Source: JAWSVE01 sp050789445 (GTDB lineage: Bacteria > Pseudomonadota > Gammaproteobacteria > Pseudomonadales > Cellvibrionaceae). From it: 64,000 bases of DNA. The stretch covers positions 2,046,001-2,110,000 of the forward strand of contig JAILXR010000001.1 in NCBI GenBank assembly GCA_050789445.1, in the 5' to 3' direction. The notes beneath the pieces are model-generated. The model was not told where the DNA came from. It worked only from the letters and a program-made list of their open reading frames with translations, and did no database searches. Below are positions 8,776 through 18,567 of the stretch, in pieces. Position numbers and translations under genes: made by a program. Every line of letters starts with the position of its first letter. The first letter of the stretch is position 1.

Positions 8776-10218
8776 CTATTCGGAAGTGCTAGAGCGCTTT
8801 CGAGAAACGACAAATGTTTCATCGTTAAACCAAAGCCCTTTCCTCTTTTTCAAAACATCTCTCGTCGCGTCTAAATACACTCCCGAAGCGACTGCATTTT
8901 CTAATTGCTCCTCTTCTATTTGATTGACATAAATAGCAGCATTCCACGCAGCAAATAATGTCGAACTACCGATATGGTCGCCAATCTCAGTCGGCAACGT
9001 GTGCATCGCATATCGAAAAACACTTTTCGCATCTGACATGGTATTAAAATTAAATCCTCTCGATTCTGGACCAAGCTCCTGCTTTAAAACGTCTAGTAAG
9101 ATATGACGATTAATCGTAAAAGGATTTTCATCTGGCCAAATGCGCTGAACAATTTCTAAACCCGGATCATCGCCATAACTTTGCACTCCTAATAAACGAC
9201 CACCAGCCGCTAAACTTCTGGATAGAGGCGCTAATATTTTTTTGATTTTAAATTCTGCTGAAACGCGAGCCTGCCAAGGTTGTGCCGCTAAAACAAAGTC
9301 ATAGTCTCCATCTATATACCCTTTTTTAGGAATCACATTTTCTAATATAAACTTTTGATCTGCTCGGTATAGAACTAACACCGAGGGTTCTGCATATAAT
9401 GGATTACCCGTCTTTTCACTCGACTTTGTCGCCCAACAATTATCTAAAACATCATGAAGCGACTCGATTTGTTCTCCATATTCATGAGCACAATTTCCTT
9501 CTAGCGCCACTTCGTGCCAATTAATTTTTTGATCTGAATGTGGTTTTAACCAAGGCGCTTCGTTGTATGCCATGTTACTGATAACAAACACCGTCGCAGG
9601 ATGCTCTACAAAACGGTCAGGTAATTTAGTGAGGCCTAACCTTACATCCTCTAAACTCATTTCTTTTGCATTAATAAATAAAGGCACCGTAGGAAACTGA
9701 CGATGAATATTTTGCAGGACATACGTTAGAACCGTTCCATCACCCATCCCAGCATCAAACATTCTTAATGCAGGCGCAGTTGGCTGTAACAGTTTTATTT
9801 CTTTTGCAGCACGTTGTGAAATCGCCCATTTCTCATTACAAGTATGCACAAAATGTAAATATTTTTGACGATTCTCATAAAAACGAAATGGTCTACGTTC
9901 AATTTTATTGGATTTATTAACTGTTGGAGATTTTATATTCGATAGAACATCAGATGAGATATCTGTTGGGGTATATTCATTGTCCACCAATGTGAGTTTT
10001 GCATCTTGTTCTGATATTGCATCAGGGCCTGGTGGATGATTGCGAATATAATCTTTGGTTTTATTAAGCGTTTTTAAAGTGACGCCCTTGCCATTGCGTA
10101 AACGGCCAACAAACTTACCGTCATTAACCACTAAGCGGCCAAAGGTTGATTCTGAAATTTCTGCTTTCTTGCAAAATTTAGCAATCAAATCAACAAGCTC
10201 TTTTATTTCATCATCCAT
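8776..10218 (-). CDS. HTH plus SAM-methyltransferase-like protein, function unknown
   Basis: A 480-residue protein of two apparent parts. Residues about 20-60 (STFGRLVVNDGKFVGRLRNG) resemble the small helix-turn-helix seen at the start of many proteobacterial DNA-binding proteins. After a polar linker (65-110), residues about 115-470 look like a Rossmann methyltransferase, with motif I F-D-A-G-M-G-D-G at about 154-161. Later conserved-looking stretches include VFVISNMAYNEAPWL and DFVLAAQPWQ. I do not recognise a characterised family. It lies 37 bp downstream of dnaE and may be co-transcribed. Confidence 0.6.
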   Translation of the reverse strand: MDDEIKELVDLIAKFCKKAEISESTFGRLVVNDGKFVGRLRNGKGVTLKTLNKTKDYIRNHPPGPDAISEQDAKLTLVDNEYTPTDISSDVLSNIKSPTVNKSNKIERRPFRFYENRQKYLHFVHTCNEKWAISQRAAKEIKLLQPTAPALRMFDAGMGDGTVLTYVLQNIHRQFPTVPLFINAKEMSLEDVRLGLTKLPDRFVEHPATVFVISNMAYNEAPWLKPHSDQKINWHEVALEGNCAHEYGEQIESLHDVLDNCWATKSSEKTGNPLYAEPSVLVLYRADQKFILENVIPKKGYIDGDYDFVLAAQPWQARVSAEFKIKKILAPLSRSLAAGGRLLGVQSYGDDPGLEIVQRIWPDENPFTINRHILLDVLKQELGPESRGFNFNTMSDAKSVFRYAMHTLPTEIGDHIGSSTLFAAWNAAIYVNQIEEEQLENAVASGVYLDATRDVLKKRKGLWFNDETFVVSRKRSSTSE

Positions 10219-10255
10219 TAGCGATTAACTTTTTTATTTTTCATCTTAGTCAGCA

Positions 10256-13200
10256 TTAATAAACCAATTTTACTCTTTCTCTACCGTAAGATTCTTTCAA
10301 ACGCTGAATTAATTCATCAGCAGGTTTTATTTGCCAATTTTTACCCAAATACAGTTGGCCTTTGGCATCTGGCTTTTGAAAATCTATCCGAACTGAACAA
10401 CCAAGGCGAACAGCAGCTTCATTCTCTGAACCATCTTCTTCAGCAGTAAGATCAGGCGCTTCAGCGATTTGTCGATATGGCAAAAGTGTTTGTTGAAGCC
10501 GCTCTGCAAAATTACTTGGAAGTTTCTCTGCATCAACTGATAGACACAAGCCTTTAGCTAAATTTTGTCTTGCATCATCCAGAGAATAAATACTGTCAGC
10601 TCGCATTTTTAAACCGCCGCTGTAGTCATCATTGCTGACACTGCCTTCGACCATCAGCAAACTATCTTTCACTAATTTCTCTCGATGTTCGTTATACGCG
10701 TCTGAAAACAATGTAATATCCATACGGCCTGTCCGATCATCTAGCGAGAGTATTGCCATATTGTCGCCACGTTTTGTTTTCATGACGCGTAAGCTAACAA
10801 GCATCCCTACAATTTTTTGTTTAGCCCTATCTGCTTTTAAATTTGCAATACGAGAAGATGCTATTGAATTAACTTCTTCATCATATTCATCAATGGGATG
10901 TCCGGTTAAAAATAAACCCAGCGTTTCTTTTTCTCCATTTAGCCGTTCTTTCATTGTCCAAGAACGTACTTGCTTATAAGGTTCGTATACATTTTTATTC
11001 GTGTCATTACTAGGAACAAGGCTTCCAAATAAATCATCTATTCCTGCTGCACTATTGGCTGAACTTTGTTCTGCAGTTTTTACGGCTTCAGCCATAGAAG
11101 AAAATAATACCGCTCGATCATAATCGAGTTCAACATTGGGACCAATTAAATCGAAAGCCCCACTACGCACTAATGCATCTAGTGCGCGCTTGTTCACTTT
11201 CTTTCCATCGACACGAGAACAAAAATCAAAAATATCAGAAAAAGCGCCACCAGCTTCTCGTGCTTCAATAATATTTTCTATAGGCCCTTCACCTAAGCCT
11301 TTAATTGAACCAAGACCATAAATGATATCGCCATCAACAACCGTAAATTGAAATAGACCACGGTTAACATCAGGCGGCAATAAATTTAATTTCATAGAGC
11401 GGCATTCTTCAATAAATGTCACAACTTTATCGGTTTTATCCATGTCCGATGACAGTGTCGCTGCCATGAAATGTGCAGGGTAATGTGCCTTTAACCAAGC
11501 AGTTTGATAAGACACTAGCGCGTAAGCAGCCGAGTGAGATTTGTTAAACCCGTATCCTGCGAATTTTTCTACCAAGTCAAAGATATGTGTCGCCAGTAGC
11601 GGATCGATTCCTTGTTGTTTTGCACCCTCTGCAAAGGTCTCGCGTTGCTTCGCCATTTCCTCAGGTTTTTTCTTACCCATAGCACGCCGTAATAAATCTG
11701 CGCCGCCGAGTGAATAGCCCGCTAAAAATTGCGCGATTTGCATGACTTGTTCTTGATAAACAATAACGCCGTAGGTCGGCTCAAGAATAGGCTTTAAAAT
11801 TTCATGCTGATATTTTGCATCTGGGTAAGCAACTTTTGCACGCCCGTGTTTCCGATTAATAAAATCGTCAACCATGCCTGACTGCAAAGGTCCAGGACGA
11901 AACAATGCGACCAATGCGATCATATCTTCAAGATTATCTGGCTGTAATCGCTTAATGAGATCACGCATACCACGAGATTCTAATTGAAATACTGCTGTGG
12001 TTTCAGCAGACTTTAACAGCTGGAAAGTTTTTGGGTCATCAAGTGGAATTGCAGCAATGTCGATAGGTAATTCGCCAGTCAATTTTCGCTCGCGATCGAT
12101 CATCTGGATTGCCCAGTCAATAATAGTTAATGTTCTTAGACCTAAAAAGTCGAACTTAACCAGCCCCGCATCTTCAACATCATTTTTATCATATTGTGTA
12201 ACTAAATTCCCACCCGTTTCATCGCAATACAACGGAGAAAAATCGGTCAGTTTTGTGGGGGCTATTACGACGCCACCGGCATGCTTTCCAACATTACGCG
12301 TCATGCCCTCTAATTTTAACGCTGTATCCCAAATTTCTTGACCGTCTCCATCATCAGCCAAAAAGTCTCGAATAACTTCCTCCTGTTCAAATGCTTTTGA
12401 CAATGTCATTCCCACGTCCATGGGAATCATTTTTGATAATTTATCCGCCAGACCATAACTTTTACCGAGTACGCGAGCGACATCGCGTACTACTGCCTTC
12501 GCGGCCATAGTACCAAACGTAATAATTTGCGAAACGGCATCGCGACCGTAGGTGTCTGCCACGTAAGAAATAACGCGGTCACGTTTCTCCATACAGAAAT
12601 CAATATCGAAATCCGGCATCGATACCCGTTCCGGGTTCAAAAACCGCTCGAAAAGTAAATCGTATTTTAAAGGATCAAGATCGGTAATATTTAATGAATA
12701 GGCAACTAAAGACCCCGCACCAGAACCACGGCCAGGTCCAACAGGAACATCATTATCAATCGCCCATTTAATAAAATCCATAACGATAAGGAAATATCCA
12801 GGGAAACCCATTTGCGTAATAATATCTAATTCAAAACGCAAACGATCATCGTATTCTTTTCGCTGCTCTTCATAGTCCGGATGATTGGAATCAAGAATTT
12901 TTTCTAACCGTTTATCTAAACCATCAAATGATATTTTTTCAAAAAACTGCGCTTCCGTCATGCCTTCCGGTATCGGGAACGCCGGTAAAAAGTTTTTACC
13001 TAGCACTAATTCTAGGTTACAACGTTTGGCGATTTCGACTGTGTTGGTTATCGCCTCAGGAACGTCACTAAAAAGTTCAGCCATTTCGGCTGGTGTTCGT
13101 AAATATTGTTGTTCACTGTAACGACGCTCACGTCGAGGATCATCCAGTGTTCTACCTTCAGTAATACATACTCGTGCTTCGTGAACTTCAAAATCTTCTT

Positions 13201-13813
13201 TATCAATAAATCTCACATCATTTGTTGCGACAACAGGACAACCTGTTTTTACTGCGAATGCAACGGCAGCATGAACATGTTCTTCGTCATTCTCGCGATT
13301 AGTTCTTTGTAGCTCTAGATAATATCGATTGGGAAAATCCTTCATCCATCCTTCTAATAAAGTTTCTGCTTCATCAAATCGATCAGCCACTAGCGACATT
13401 CCCACATCACCAAATTTTGCACCCGATAATGCAATCACTCCGTCGGTATGTTCTGAGATCCACTCTCGCTTCACCGTTGCCACACCAAGATGCTGGCCTT
13501 CTTGATAAGCTCGTGAAATTAATTGAGTGATATTACGATACCCTGCTTCGTTCATCGCCAAGAGAGTTAATCGTGTCGGCGGTGTCTCACTGTCGACATA
13601 GACGGAAAAGTCACTGCCGCAAATTGGTTTTATGCCTTTACCTTGAGCCGCCTTGTAAAATTTAATCAGCGCATAAAGATTGGTCTGATCAGTAATTGCA
13701 CAAGCAGCCATGCCACGATCCACCAAAGCACTCGTCAAGGTGCTAACTCGGGCAACTCCATCAATAAGGGAATAGTCAGTGTGGACACTGAGATGAACAA
13801 AAGATTCGGTCAT
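10256..13813 (-). CDS. dnaE: DNA polymerase III subunit alpha
   Basis: The replicative polymerase catalytic subunit, 1185 residues, close to the E. coli 1160. The PHP domain opens at residue 7 (HLSVHTDYSLIDG). The polymerase palm carries VPVGPGRGSGAGSL and the catalytic pair D401/D403 in PDFDIDF. A helix-hairpin-helix region (about 830-900) and an OB fold (about 985-1065, IVGMLVSLRVMKTKRGDNMA) follow, then the tau-binding C-terminus. It is encoded as one intact frame. The usual lpxB/rnhB/accA neighbours are absent from this window. Confidence 0.97.
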   Translation of the reverse strand: MTESFVHLSVHTDYSLIDGVARVSTLTSALVDRGMAACAITDQTNLYALIKFYKAAQGKGIKPICGSDFSVYVDSETPPTRLTLLAMNEAGYRNITQLISRAYQEGQHLGVATVKREWISEHTDGVIALSGAKFGDVGMSLVADRFDEAETLLEGWMKDFPNRYYLELQRTNRENDEEHVHAAVAFAVKTGCPVVATNDVRFIDKEDFEVHEARVCITEGRTLDDPRRERRYSEQQYLRTPAEMAELFSDVPEAITNTVEIAKRCNLELVLGKNFLPAFPIPEGMTEAQFFEKISFDGLDKRLEKILDSNHPDYEEQRKEYDDRLRFELDIITQMGFPGYFLIVMDFIKWAIDNDVPVGPGRGSGAGSLVAYSLNITDLDPLKYDLLFERFLNPERVSMPDFDIDFCMEKRDRVISYVADTYGRDAVSQIITFGTMAAKAVVRDVARVLGKSYGLADKLSKMIPMDVGMTLSKAFEQEEVIRDFLADDGDGQEIWDTALKLEGMTRNVGKHAGGVVIAPTKLTDFSPLYCDETGGNLVTQYDKNDVEDAGLVKFDFLGLRTLTIIDWAIQMIDRERKLTGELPIDIAAIPLDDPKTFQLLKSAETTAVFQLESRGMRDLIKRLQPDNLEDMIALVALFRPGPLQSGMVDDFINRKHGRAKVAYPDAKYQHEILKPILEPTYGVIVYQEQVMQIAQFLAGYSLGGADLLRRAMGKKKPEEMAKQRETFAEGAKQQGIDPLLATHIFDLVEKFAGYGFNKSHSAAYALVSYQTAWLKAHYPAHFMAATLSSDMDKTDKVVTFIEECRSMKLNLLPPDVNRGLFQFTVVDGDIIYGLGSIKGLGEGPIENIIEAREAGGAFSDIFDFCSRVDGKKVNKRALDALVRSGAFDLIGPNVELDYDRAVLFSSMAEAVKTAEQSSANSAAGIDDLFGSLVPSNDTNKNVYEPYKQVRSWTMKERLNGEKETLGLFLTGHPIDEYDEEVNSIASSRIANLKADRAKQKIVGMLVSLRVMKTKRGDNMAILSLDDRTGRMDITLFSDAYNEHREKLVKDSLLMVEGSVSNDDYSGGLKMRADSIYSLDDARQNLAKGLCLSVDAEKLPSNFAERLQQTLLPYRQIAEAPDLTAEEDGSENEAAVRLGCSVRIDFQKPDAKGQLYLGKNWQIKPADELIQRLKESYGRERVKLVY

Positions 13814-14009
13814 AGATTACACATCTTCAAACACTTGGAGAAAAAGTTAGGATGCGTAGATTCTACTGGAAGAAAGGGAGGAGCACCTAGGCTACAGCCC
13901 AGATCTTTAAAAAATATCGAGTAAAGATTTAAAAAAAGCTCCCTCTAATGTCACTATTTCTTATAATAATGACTGGAAGAGAGTTCATCACATACCCAAA
14001 TACCTGGGG

Positions 14010-15212
14010 TTATTTTAAATCCTCATAAGGCAGACCCACATACTGTTGCGCAATGACCTTCTTGCCAGCTTCAGAACCAATATAGTAATTCAGTTCTGAC
14101 TCCATAAAACGTTGAAACGTTTTATCATCCGCGCCATTAACCCTAATGTCATCAAACTTATGAAGCATATTAGTTAACCACCAAGAGAAGCGCTCACCAT
14201 GCCATACTCGTCTTAGACAAATGTCTGAATACTGAGTAATACATTCTTTATCGCCCTGCAGGTACACGCGCTTCATAATTGAATATAAAGTCGCTACATC
14301 TGACGCGGCTAGATTTAATCCTTTCGCTCCCGTTGGCGGAACAATATGTGCTGCATCACCTAATAAAAATAAATTTCCAAATTGCATCGGCTCACAAACA
14401 AAAGAACGCAATGGAGCGATGCTTTTTTCAATACTTGGCCCCGTGACTAGATTGCCGCTAACATCTTCCGGTAAACGTAATCTTAGTTCATCCCAAAATT
14501 TATCATCTGTCCAATCCTCTACATTATCCGTCAAAGGGACTTGTAAATAATAACGTGAACGAGTTTTTGATCGCATGCTCGCTAAAGCGAAACCTCGATC
14601 ATGTTTGCAATAAATTAATTCGTGATGGACAGGTGGCGTATCTGATAACAAACCTAACCAACCAAAGGGGTAAACACGCTCATACTCTGTTCTTTTATCT
14701 TCCGGAATTGTTTGCCGAGAAACGCCATGAAAACCATCACAGCCCGCAACATAATCACAGTCGATTCGATGTTCTTGACCATCCTTTTGGTAAGTCACAT
14801 AAGGTGTATCTGATTTTATATCATGTATGGCCGCATCTTTTGCTTCATAAATAGTCGTTAATCCCGCCGCTTCTCTCGCGTCCATTAAATCTTTTGTAAT
14901 CTCAGTTTGACCGTATACTGTAACGGTATCGCCATCGGCTAATTTTTTTAAATCAATACGTTCACGTCGATTATTAAAACTCAACTCCACTCCATCGTGT
15001 ACTTCACCTTCTTTCATCATTCGATCTGCAACACCGGACTCGTGAACGAGATCCACAAAGCCTTGCTCTAAAACACCAGCCCGAATTCGACCGAGTACAT
15101 AATCACCCGTCACCCTTTCAAGTATGACCGCATCGATATTTTGTTTTGCGAGCAATTGACCAAGCAATAAACCTGAGGGGCCTGCGCCAATAATAACAAC
15201 TTGAGTTTTCAT
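14010..15212 (-). CDS. pobA: 4-hydroxybenzoate 3-monooxygenase
   Basis: An FAD- and NADPH-dependent flavin monooxygenase turning 4-hydroxybenzoate into protocatechuate in the cytoplasm. GxGxxG (VIIGAGPSGLLLGQLL, about 5-20), the DG motif (CDYVAGCDGFHG) and the FAD-closing GDAAHIVPPTGAKGLNLAASD are present. The ATG at 15212 is preceded by AAGGAT and gives 400 residues, matching the 394 of the Pseudomonas enzyme; an extension to 15278 is not needed. It is divergent from its likely activator pobR and supplies the substrate of the lig genes next door. Confidence 0.93.
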   Translation of the reverse strand: MKTQVVIIGAGPSGLLLGQLLAKQNIDAVILERVTGDYVLGRIRAGVLEQGFVDLVHESGVADRMMKEGEVHDGVELSFNNRRERIDLKKLADGDTVTVYGQTEITKDLMDAREAAGLTTIYEAKDAAIHDIKSDTPYVTYQKDGQEHRIDCDYVAGCDGFHGVSRQTIPEDKRTEYERVYPFGWLGLLSDTPPVHHELIYCKHDRGFALASMRSKTRSRYYLQVPLTDNVEDWTDDKFWDELRLRLPEDVSGNLVTGPSIEKSIAPLRSFVCEPMQFGNLFLLGDAAHIVPPTGAKGLNLAASDVATLYSIMKRVYLQGDKECITQYSDICLRRVWHGERFSWWLTNMLHKFDDIRVNGADDKTFQRFMESELNYYIGSEAGKKVIAQQYVGLPYEDLK

Positions 15213-15413
15213 GTTTGTATCCTTCACTAAATTTATTTTTATCATAAACTGATGGTAAACATGATCTCTCGAAAGCACTAAAATGATTAGTCACAAAGGC
15301 AACGATAAATTGTACTTTTTAAACATTCGAACTAGATAAAAGAGAAATATGGCGTAATATATAGCTAAATTTATTTTTCAGCAGAAAAATTATTGCACTT
15401 TTGGACATATATA
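15213..15413. promoter_or_regulatory. pobA-pobR divergent control region
   Basis: A 201-bp region between divergent pobA and pobR. An identical 14-base sequence CTAAATTTATTTTT occurs at 15227-15240 and at 15365-15378, one copy near each start codon. The copies are AT-rich, so chance is possible, but a direct repeat flanking both promoters is what a dimeric AraC-type activator could use. Confidence 0.35.
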
Positions 15414-16289
15414 ATGACTAACACCATTCCGCTATTTGCACTTTATGGAGAAAATGACTGGGTTGAAAACCTCGGCTTCATCCATTGTGAAGATATCGCC
15501 AAAAGAAGTAGTTCATTAGGTTGGAACATTAGTGCTCATAGACATGCTCAGTTATTCCAATTTCTTGTGATCGAAAAAGGTCATACTGGTTTTTGGCTGG
15601 ATGATCGTCACTTCGACACGTCTGATCAATGCGTTATTTGGATTCCACCAGGCGTTGTACATAGTTTTGATTTTTTACCCGGAACATTAGGGCGAGTCAT
15701 CTCTTTTACTGAAGATCTTTTATTAAACCAAACCGATTCGATAATTCGAACTTTATTTTCTCAATCCCTCAATACCCCTGACTGTATTATTTACTCAGCT
15801 AAGTCTGCCGAATTCAAACAATTAAAACTATTAGCGAGTCAATTAGAGCAAGAACTTGAAAGGATACAGTTAGGACAAACATTAATGGCTCAATCTTTTG
15901 TTAATGCGATGCTCATCAATATTTATCGGAGGCAAGAGGAACTCGGAAGGCTTCAAGGTAATAATACAAATACATTGTGGTGGGAATTTAAGCGACTACT
16001 CGACAAACATTATCGGGAACATTTGAGCGTCACTGAATTTGCCGACTTACTTTCTATTACACCATCAAAGCTCAATCGATTATCGAAACAACTCTCTCAA
16101 AAAAGTGTGAAGTTTCATACCCAACAGCGCTTGCTCACTGAGAGCAAACGAAAACTATTATTTACTCGTCAATCCATTGACGAGATTACTTATGAATTAG
16201 GCTTCAAGGACCCCGGTTATTTTTGTCGCTTCTTTAAAAAAAATATCGCTATGACGCCGGGTGAATTCCGTGAGAAGCACTTACAGTAA
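15414..16289 (+). CDS. pobR: AraC-family activator, PobR/PobC type
   Basis: A 291-residue regulator. The N-terminal cupin (residues about 10-110, HRHAQLFQFLVIEKG and WIPPGVVHSFDF) should sense 4-hydroxybenzoate. The C-terminal double helix-turn-helix (about 190-290) holds the AraC pattern LSVTEFADLLSITPSKLNRL and ITYELGFKDPGYFCRFFKKNIAMTPGEFR. The ATG at 15414 was chosen over a TTG at 15393 because the protein then starts MTNTIPLFALYGE as in known PobC/PobR sequences. Divergent placement next to pobA supports its role as pobA activator (inference). Confidence 0.82.
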   Translation: MTNTIPLFALYGENDWVENLGFIHCEDIAKRSSSLGWNISAHRHAQLFQFLVIEKGHTGFWLDDRHFDTSDQCVIWIPPGVVHSFDFLPGTLGRVISFTEDLLLNQTDSIIRTLFSQSLNTPDCIIYSAKSAEFKQLKLLASQLEQELERIQLGQTLMAQSFVNAMLINIYRRQEELGRLQGNNTNTLWWEFKRLLDKHYREHLSVTEFADLLSITPSKLNRLSKQLSQKSVKFHTQQRLLTESKRKLLFTRQSIDEITYELGFKDPGYFCRFFKKNIAMTPGEFREKHLQ

Positions 16290-16319
16290 TTTCAGAAAAA
16301 TCAAAAAATAATTAAAGCA

Positions 16320-17165
16320 TTAATTATTCTCTATCAACAACAGGCCTGCTCCGGTATTTGAAATGGGAGCATGATAATTCCGGTGAAGCTCGGTTAGCTC
16401 GCCCTGCCCATCTAAGACGCCTCTCATGCCTAGCCACATAATTAGCTCTGGACCTTGAGCACCCGCAATTTCAACCAAATCCCTAATACTGTATTTGGTG
16501 AGTTCTTCTGGGTGATCAACAATCTTATCCATACATTCAATATCGAATTTTTTATTGATAAAGCCCGCTCTCTCGCCATCGAGTTGATGTGAAAGTCCGC
16601 CAGTTCCTAACACCACGACTTTCAAATCTTTATCGTAAGATTCAATAGCCGCGCCAATCGCTTTTCCTAAATCAAAACAACGCTTAGGTGAAGGCATTGG
16701 ATGCTGCTCTACATTTAAACAAACAGGTATGACTTTCATGTGTTCATATTTATTACCTGGCCACATGAGTTGCATCGGCACTGTTAGACCATGATCAACA
16801 CTTAATTCTTGGCAAATCGTGATATCGAATTCATTTTCGACTAATTCGTTACAAATGTGCCAAGATAATTCTGGGTCTCCATTAATGGGTGGAATTGTTT
16901 TAATTCCCCAGCCTTCGTCTGCACTGATGTATTGTGCTGCTGCTCCGATGGCAAACGTTGGTTTTTTATCGATAAAAAATTCTAACCCATGATCGTTATA
17001 AAAAATCACTGCCACATCAGGCTGAACTTTTGAAAGCCATTCACGAACAGGAGGATAGCCATCAAAAAAAGGTTTCCAGTAAGGTTCATTTTGTAATTTT
17101 TGTTCTATCGCTTTTCCAATCGCGGGAATATGCGATGTGGTAATCCCACCTACAATCTTTGCCAT
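16320..17165 (-). CDS. ligB: protocatechuate 4,5-dioxygenase beta subunit
   Basis: The catalytic subunit of the extradiol ring-cleavage enzyme that opens protocatechuate to 4-carboxy-2-hydroxymuconate-6-semialdehyde. The non-haem Fe(II) ligands H12, H59 and E240 and the catalytic base H193 (GGLSHQLDG) match LigB of Sphingobium SYK-6 at offsets of 0-2. 281 residues is short relative to the 302 of SYK-6 LigB but complete. It starts one base after the ligA stop, so the two subunits are translationally coupled. It is the last gene of the leftward lig operon and converges with pobR. Confidence 0.93.
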   Translation of the reverse strand: MAKIVGGITTSHIPAIGKAIEQKLQNEPYWKPFFDGYPPVREWLSKVQPDVAVIFYNDHGLEFFIDKKPTFAIGAAAQYISADEGWGIKTIPPINGDPELSWHICNELVENEFDITICQELSVDHGLTVPMQLMWPGNKYEHMKVIPVCLNVEQHPMPSPKRCFDLGKAIGAAIESYDKDLKVVVLGTGGLSHQLDGERAGFINKKFDIECMDKIVDHPEELTKYSIRDLVEIAGAQGPELIMWLGMRGVLDGQGELTELHRNYHAPISNTGAGLLLIENN

Positions 17166-17166
17166 G

Positions 17167-17517
17167 TTATTGTCCCGCTTTTAAAAGCATTGCTTTGAAG
17201 TCTTCAACTGTCATCCCCGTTTGCTGGGCGCCAATATCCTGCATATTCATGCCTAAATAACCGGCAAATTTTGCAAGATAATAAATGCTACCGCCTAACT
17301 CAAGTAATTTTAAAATGTCTCTGTCTTTAATGGCTTTCTTTTGATCTTCATTGGCACCGTATTTATCACAATATGCCATCTCATCTTTAGCAAACTCAGT
17401 TCTGTTTTCATCTGAGTTTAATGAGTAGCACATTTTATTTAAACCATACGCTTGCATTGCCATTTTCCCATCAAACAAAATGGTGCCAGGTATCGGGCCT
17501 TTATCTAGATAGCTCAT
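17167..17517 (-). CDS. ligA: protocatechuate 4,5-dioxygenase alpha subunit
   Basis: The small helical LigA subunit (116 residues from ATG 17517) that covers the LigB active site. The sequence shows the typical IPGTILFDG start, the NRTEFAKDEMAYCDKYGANEDQKKAI block and GGSIYYLAKFAGYLGMNMQDIGAQQTGM. ATG 17517 has GGGAGA upstream; a TTG at 17529 is less likely. It lies 49 bp after ligI. Confidence 0.93.
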   Translation of the reverse strand: MSYLDKGPIPGTILFDGKMAMQAYGLNKMCYSLNSDENRTEFAKDEMAYCDKYGANEDQKKAIKDRDILKLLELGGSIYYLAKFAGYLGMNMQDIGAQQTGMTVEDFKAMLLKAGQ

Positions 17518-17566
17518 GGATTCTCCCAAGAATTTTTATTGTTGCAATTATTAACACTAATAAAGT

Positions 17567-18460
17567 TTATGCCCAATATAATTTCATTGGGTTATCAACC
17601 AGTAAGGCTTGTTGTAACTCAATAGTTGGCGCTATCTGAGGAATAAGATCTACTAACGCACCATCATCAGGACAATGGGACTTCATGTTTGGATGCGGCC
17701 AATCTGTTCCCCACAAAACTCTATCTGAAAATTTTTCTACAATCTTTCTTGCAAAAGGAACCACGTCAGAATAATTGATTTTATTTTTGTTTTCCTCTGA
17801 ATCATCTTGCAATGTTAATCGCTCAGCGCAACTGACTTTCGCCCAAACATTGGGATTATTTTCCATCAACGAAAGAAAGGTTTTAAATTCTTCGCTATCA
17901 ACGCCTTTACTTACATCAGGCCTGCCCATGTGATCTACAACAATTGTCGTATCTAATTTTTCAAAGAAAGGGATCATATCGGGCAAATCAGGGGCTTCAA
18001 AATAAACAACAATATGCCATCCTAATTTTTTCGCTTTTTCTGCTATCCCTAAATAAACTTCTTTGGGCGTTTCATCAACGAGGCGTTTTAAAAAATTAAA
18101 CCGCACAGCTCGAACACCCACGTCATGCATTTTTTTTAATTCTTCTTCGGTAATATCCGGTTCAACAATTGCAACGCCGCGAGCCATGTCATTCGAATGT
18201 TCCAACGCATCTAATAACGCACTATTATCCGTTCCATGACAAGAAGCTTGTACGATGACATTTCGTTGCAAACCTAAATGGTCTCGCAATTCAAACAATT
18301 GCTCCTTCGATGCATCACAGGGCGTGTATTTTCTTTTTGCTGAATAAGGAAATTGATTCGCCGGACCAAATACGTGGCAATGCGCATCTACAGCACCTTT
18401 TAACGGCTGGTAATCTGGTTTTTTTGGACTGGCATGAAACGGAAGGTAATCAGGATCCAT
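17567..18460 (-). CDS. ligI: 2-pyrone-4,6-dicarboxylate hydrolase
   Basis: An amidohydrolase-superfamily lactonase that opens 2-pyrone-4,6-dicarboxylate to oxalomesaconate. Strand 1 of the barrel bears DAHCHVFGPANQFPY (about 24-38), and the general-base Asp sits in LWGTDWPHP near residue 250. LigI-type members do not need a bound metal. 297 residues equals the known enzyme length. It lies between the tautomerase and ligA in the leftward operon. Confidence 0.92.
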   Translation of the reverse strand: MDPDYLPFHASPKKPDYQPLKGAVDAHCHVFGPANQFPYSAKRKYTPCDASKEQLFELRDHLGLQRNVIVQASCHGTDNSALLDALEHSNDMARGVAIVEPDITEEELKKMHDVGVRAVRFNFLKRLVDETPKEVYLGIAEKAKKLGWHIVVYFEAPDLPDMIPFFEKLDTTIVVDHMGRPDVSKGVDSEEFKTFLSLMENNPNVWAKVSCAERLTLQDDSEENKNKINYSDVVPFARKIVEKFSDRVLWGTDWPHPNMKSHCPDDGALVDLIPQIAPTIELQQALLVDNPMKLYWA

Positions 18461-18567
18461 AAATGTTTCTCAAATTGTATTTATAGTTTTAAGCATTGAA
18501 TAATATATTTTCTCAGTTTATCAAAAAGACTATATTAGTTTATTAAAACAACTTAACCCTCTGATCA

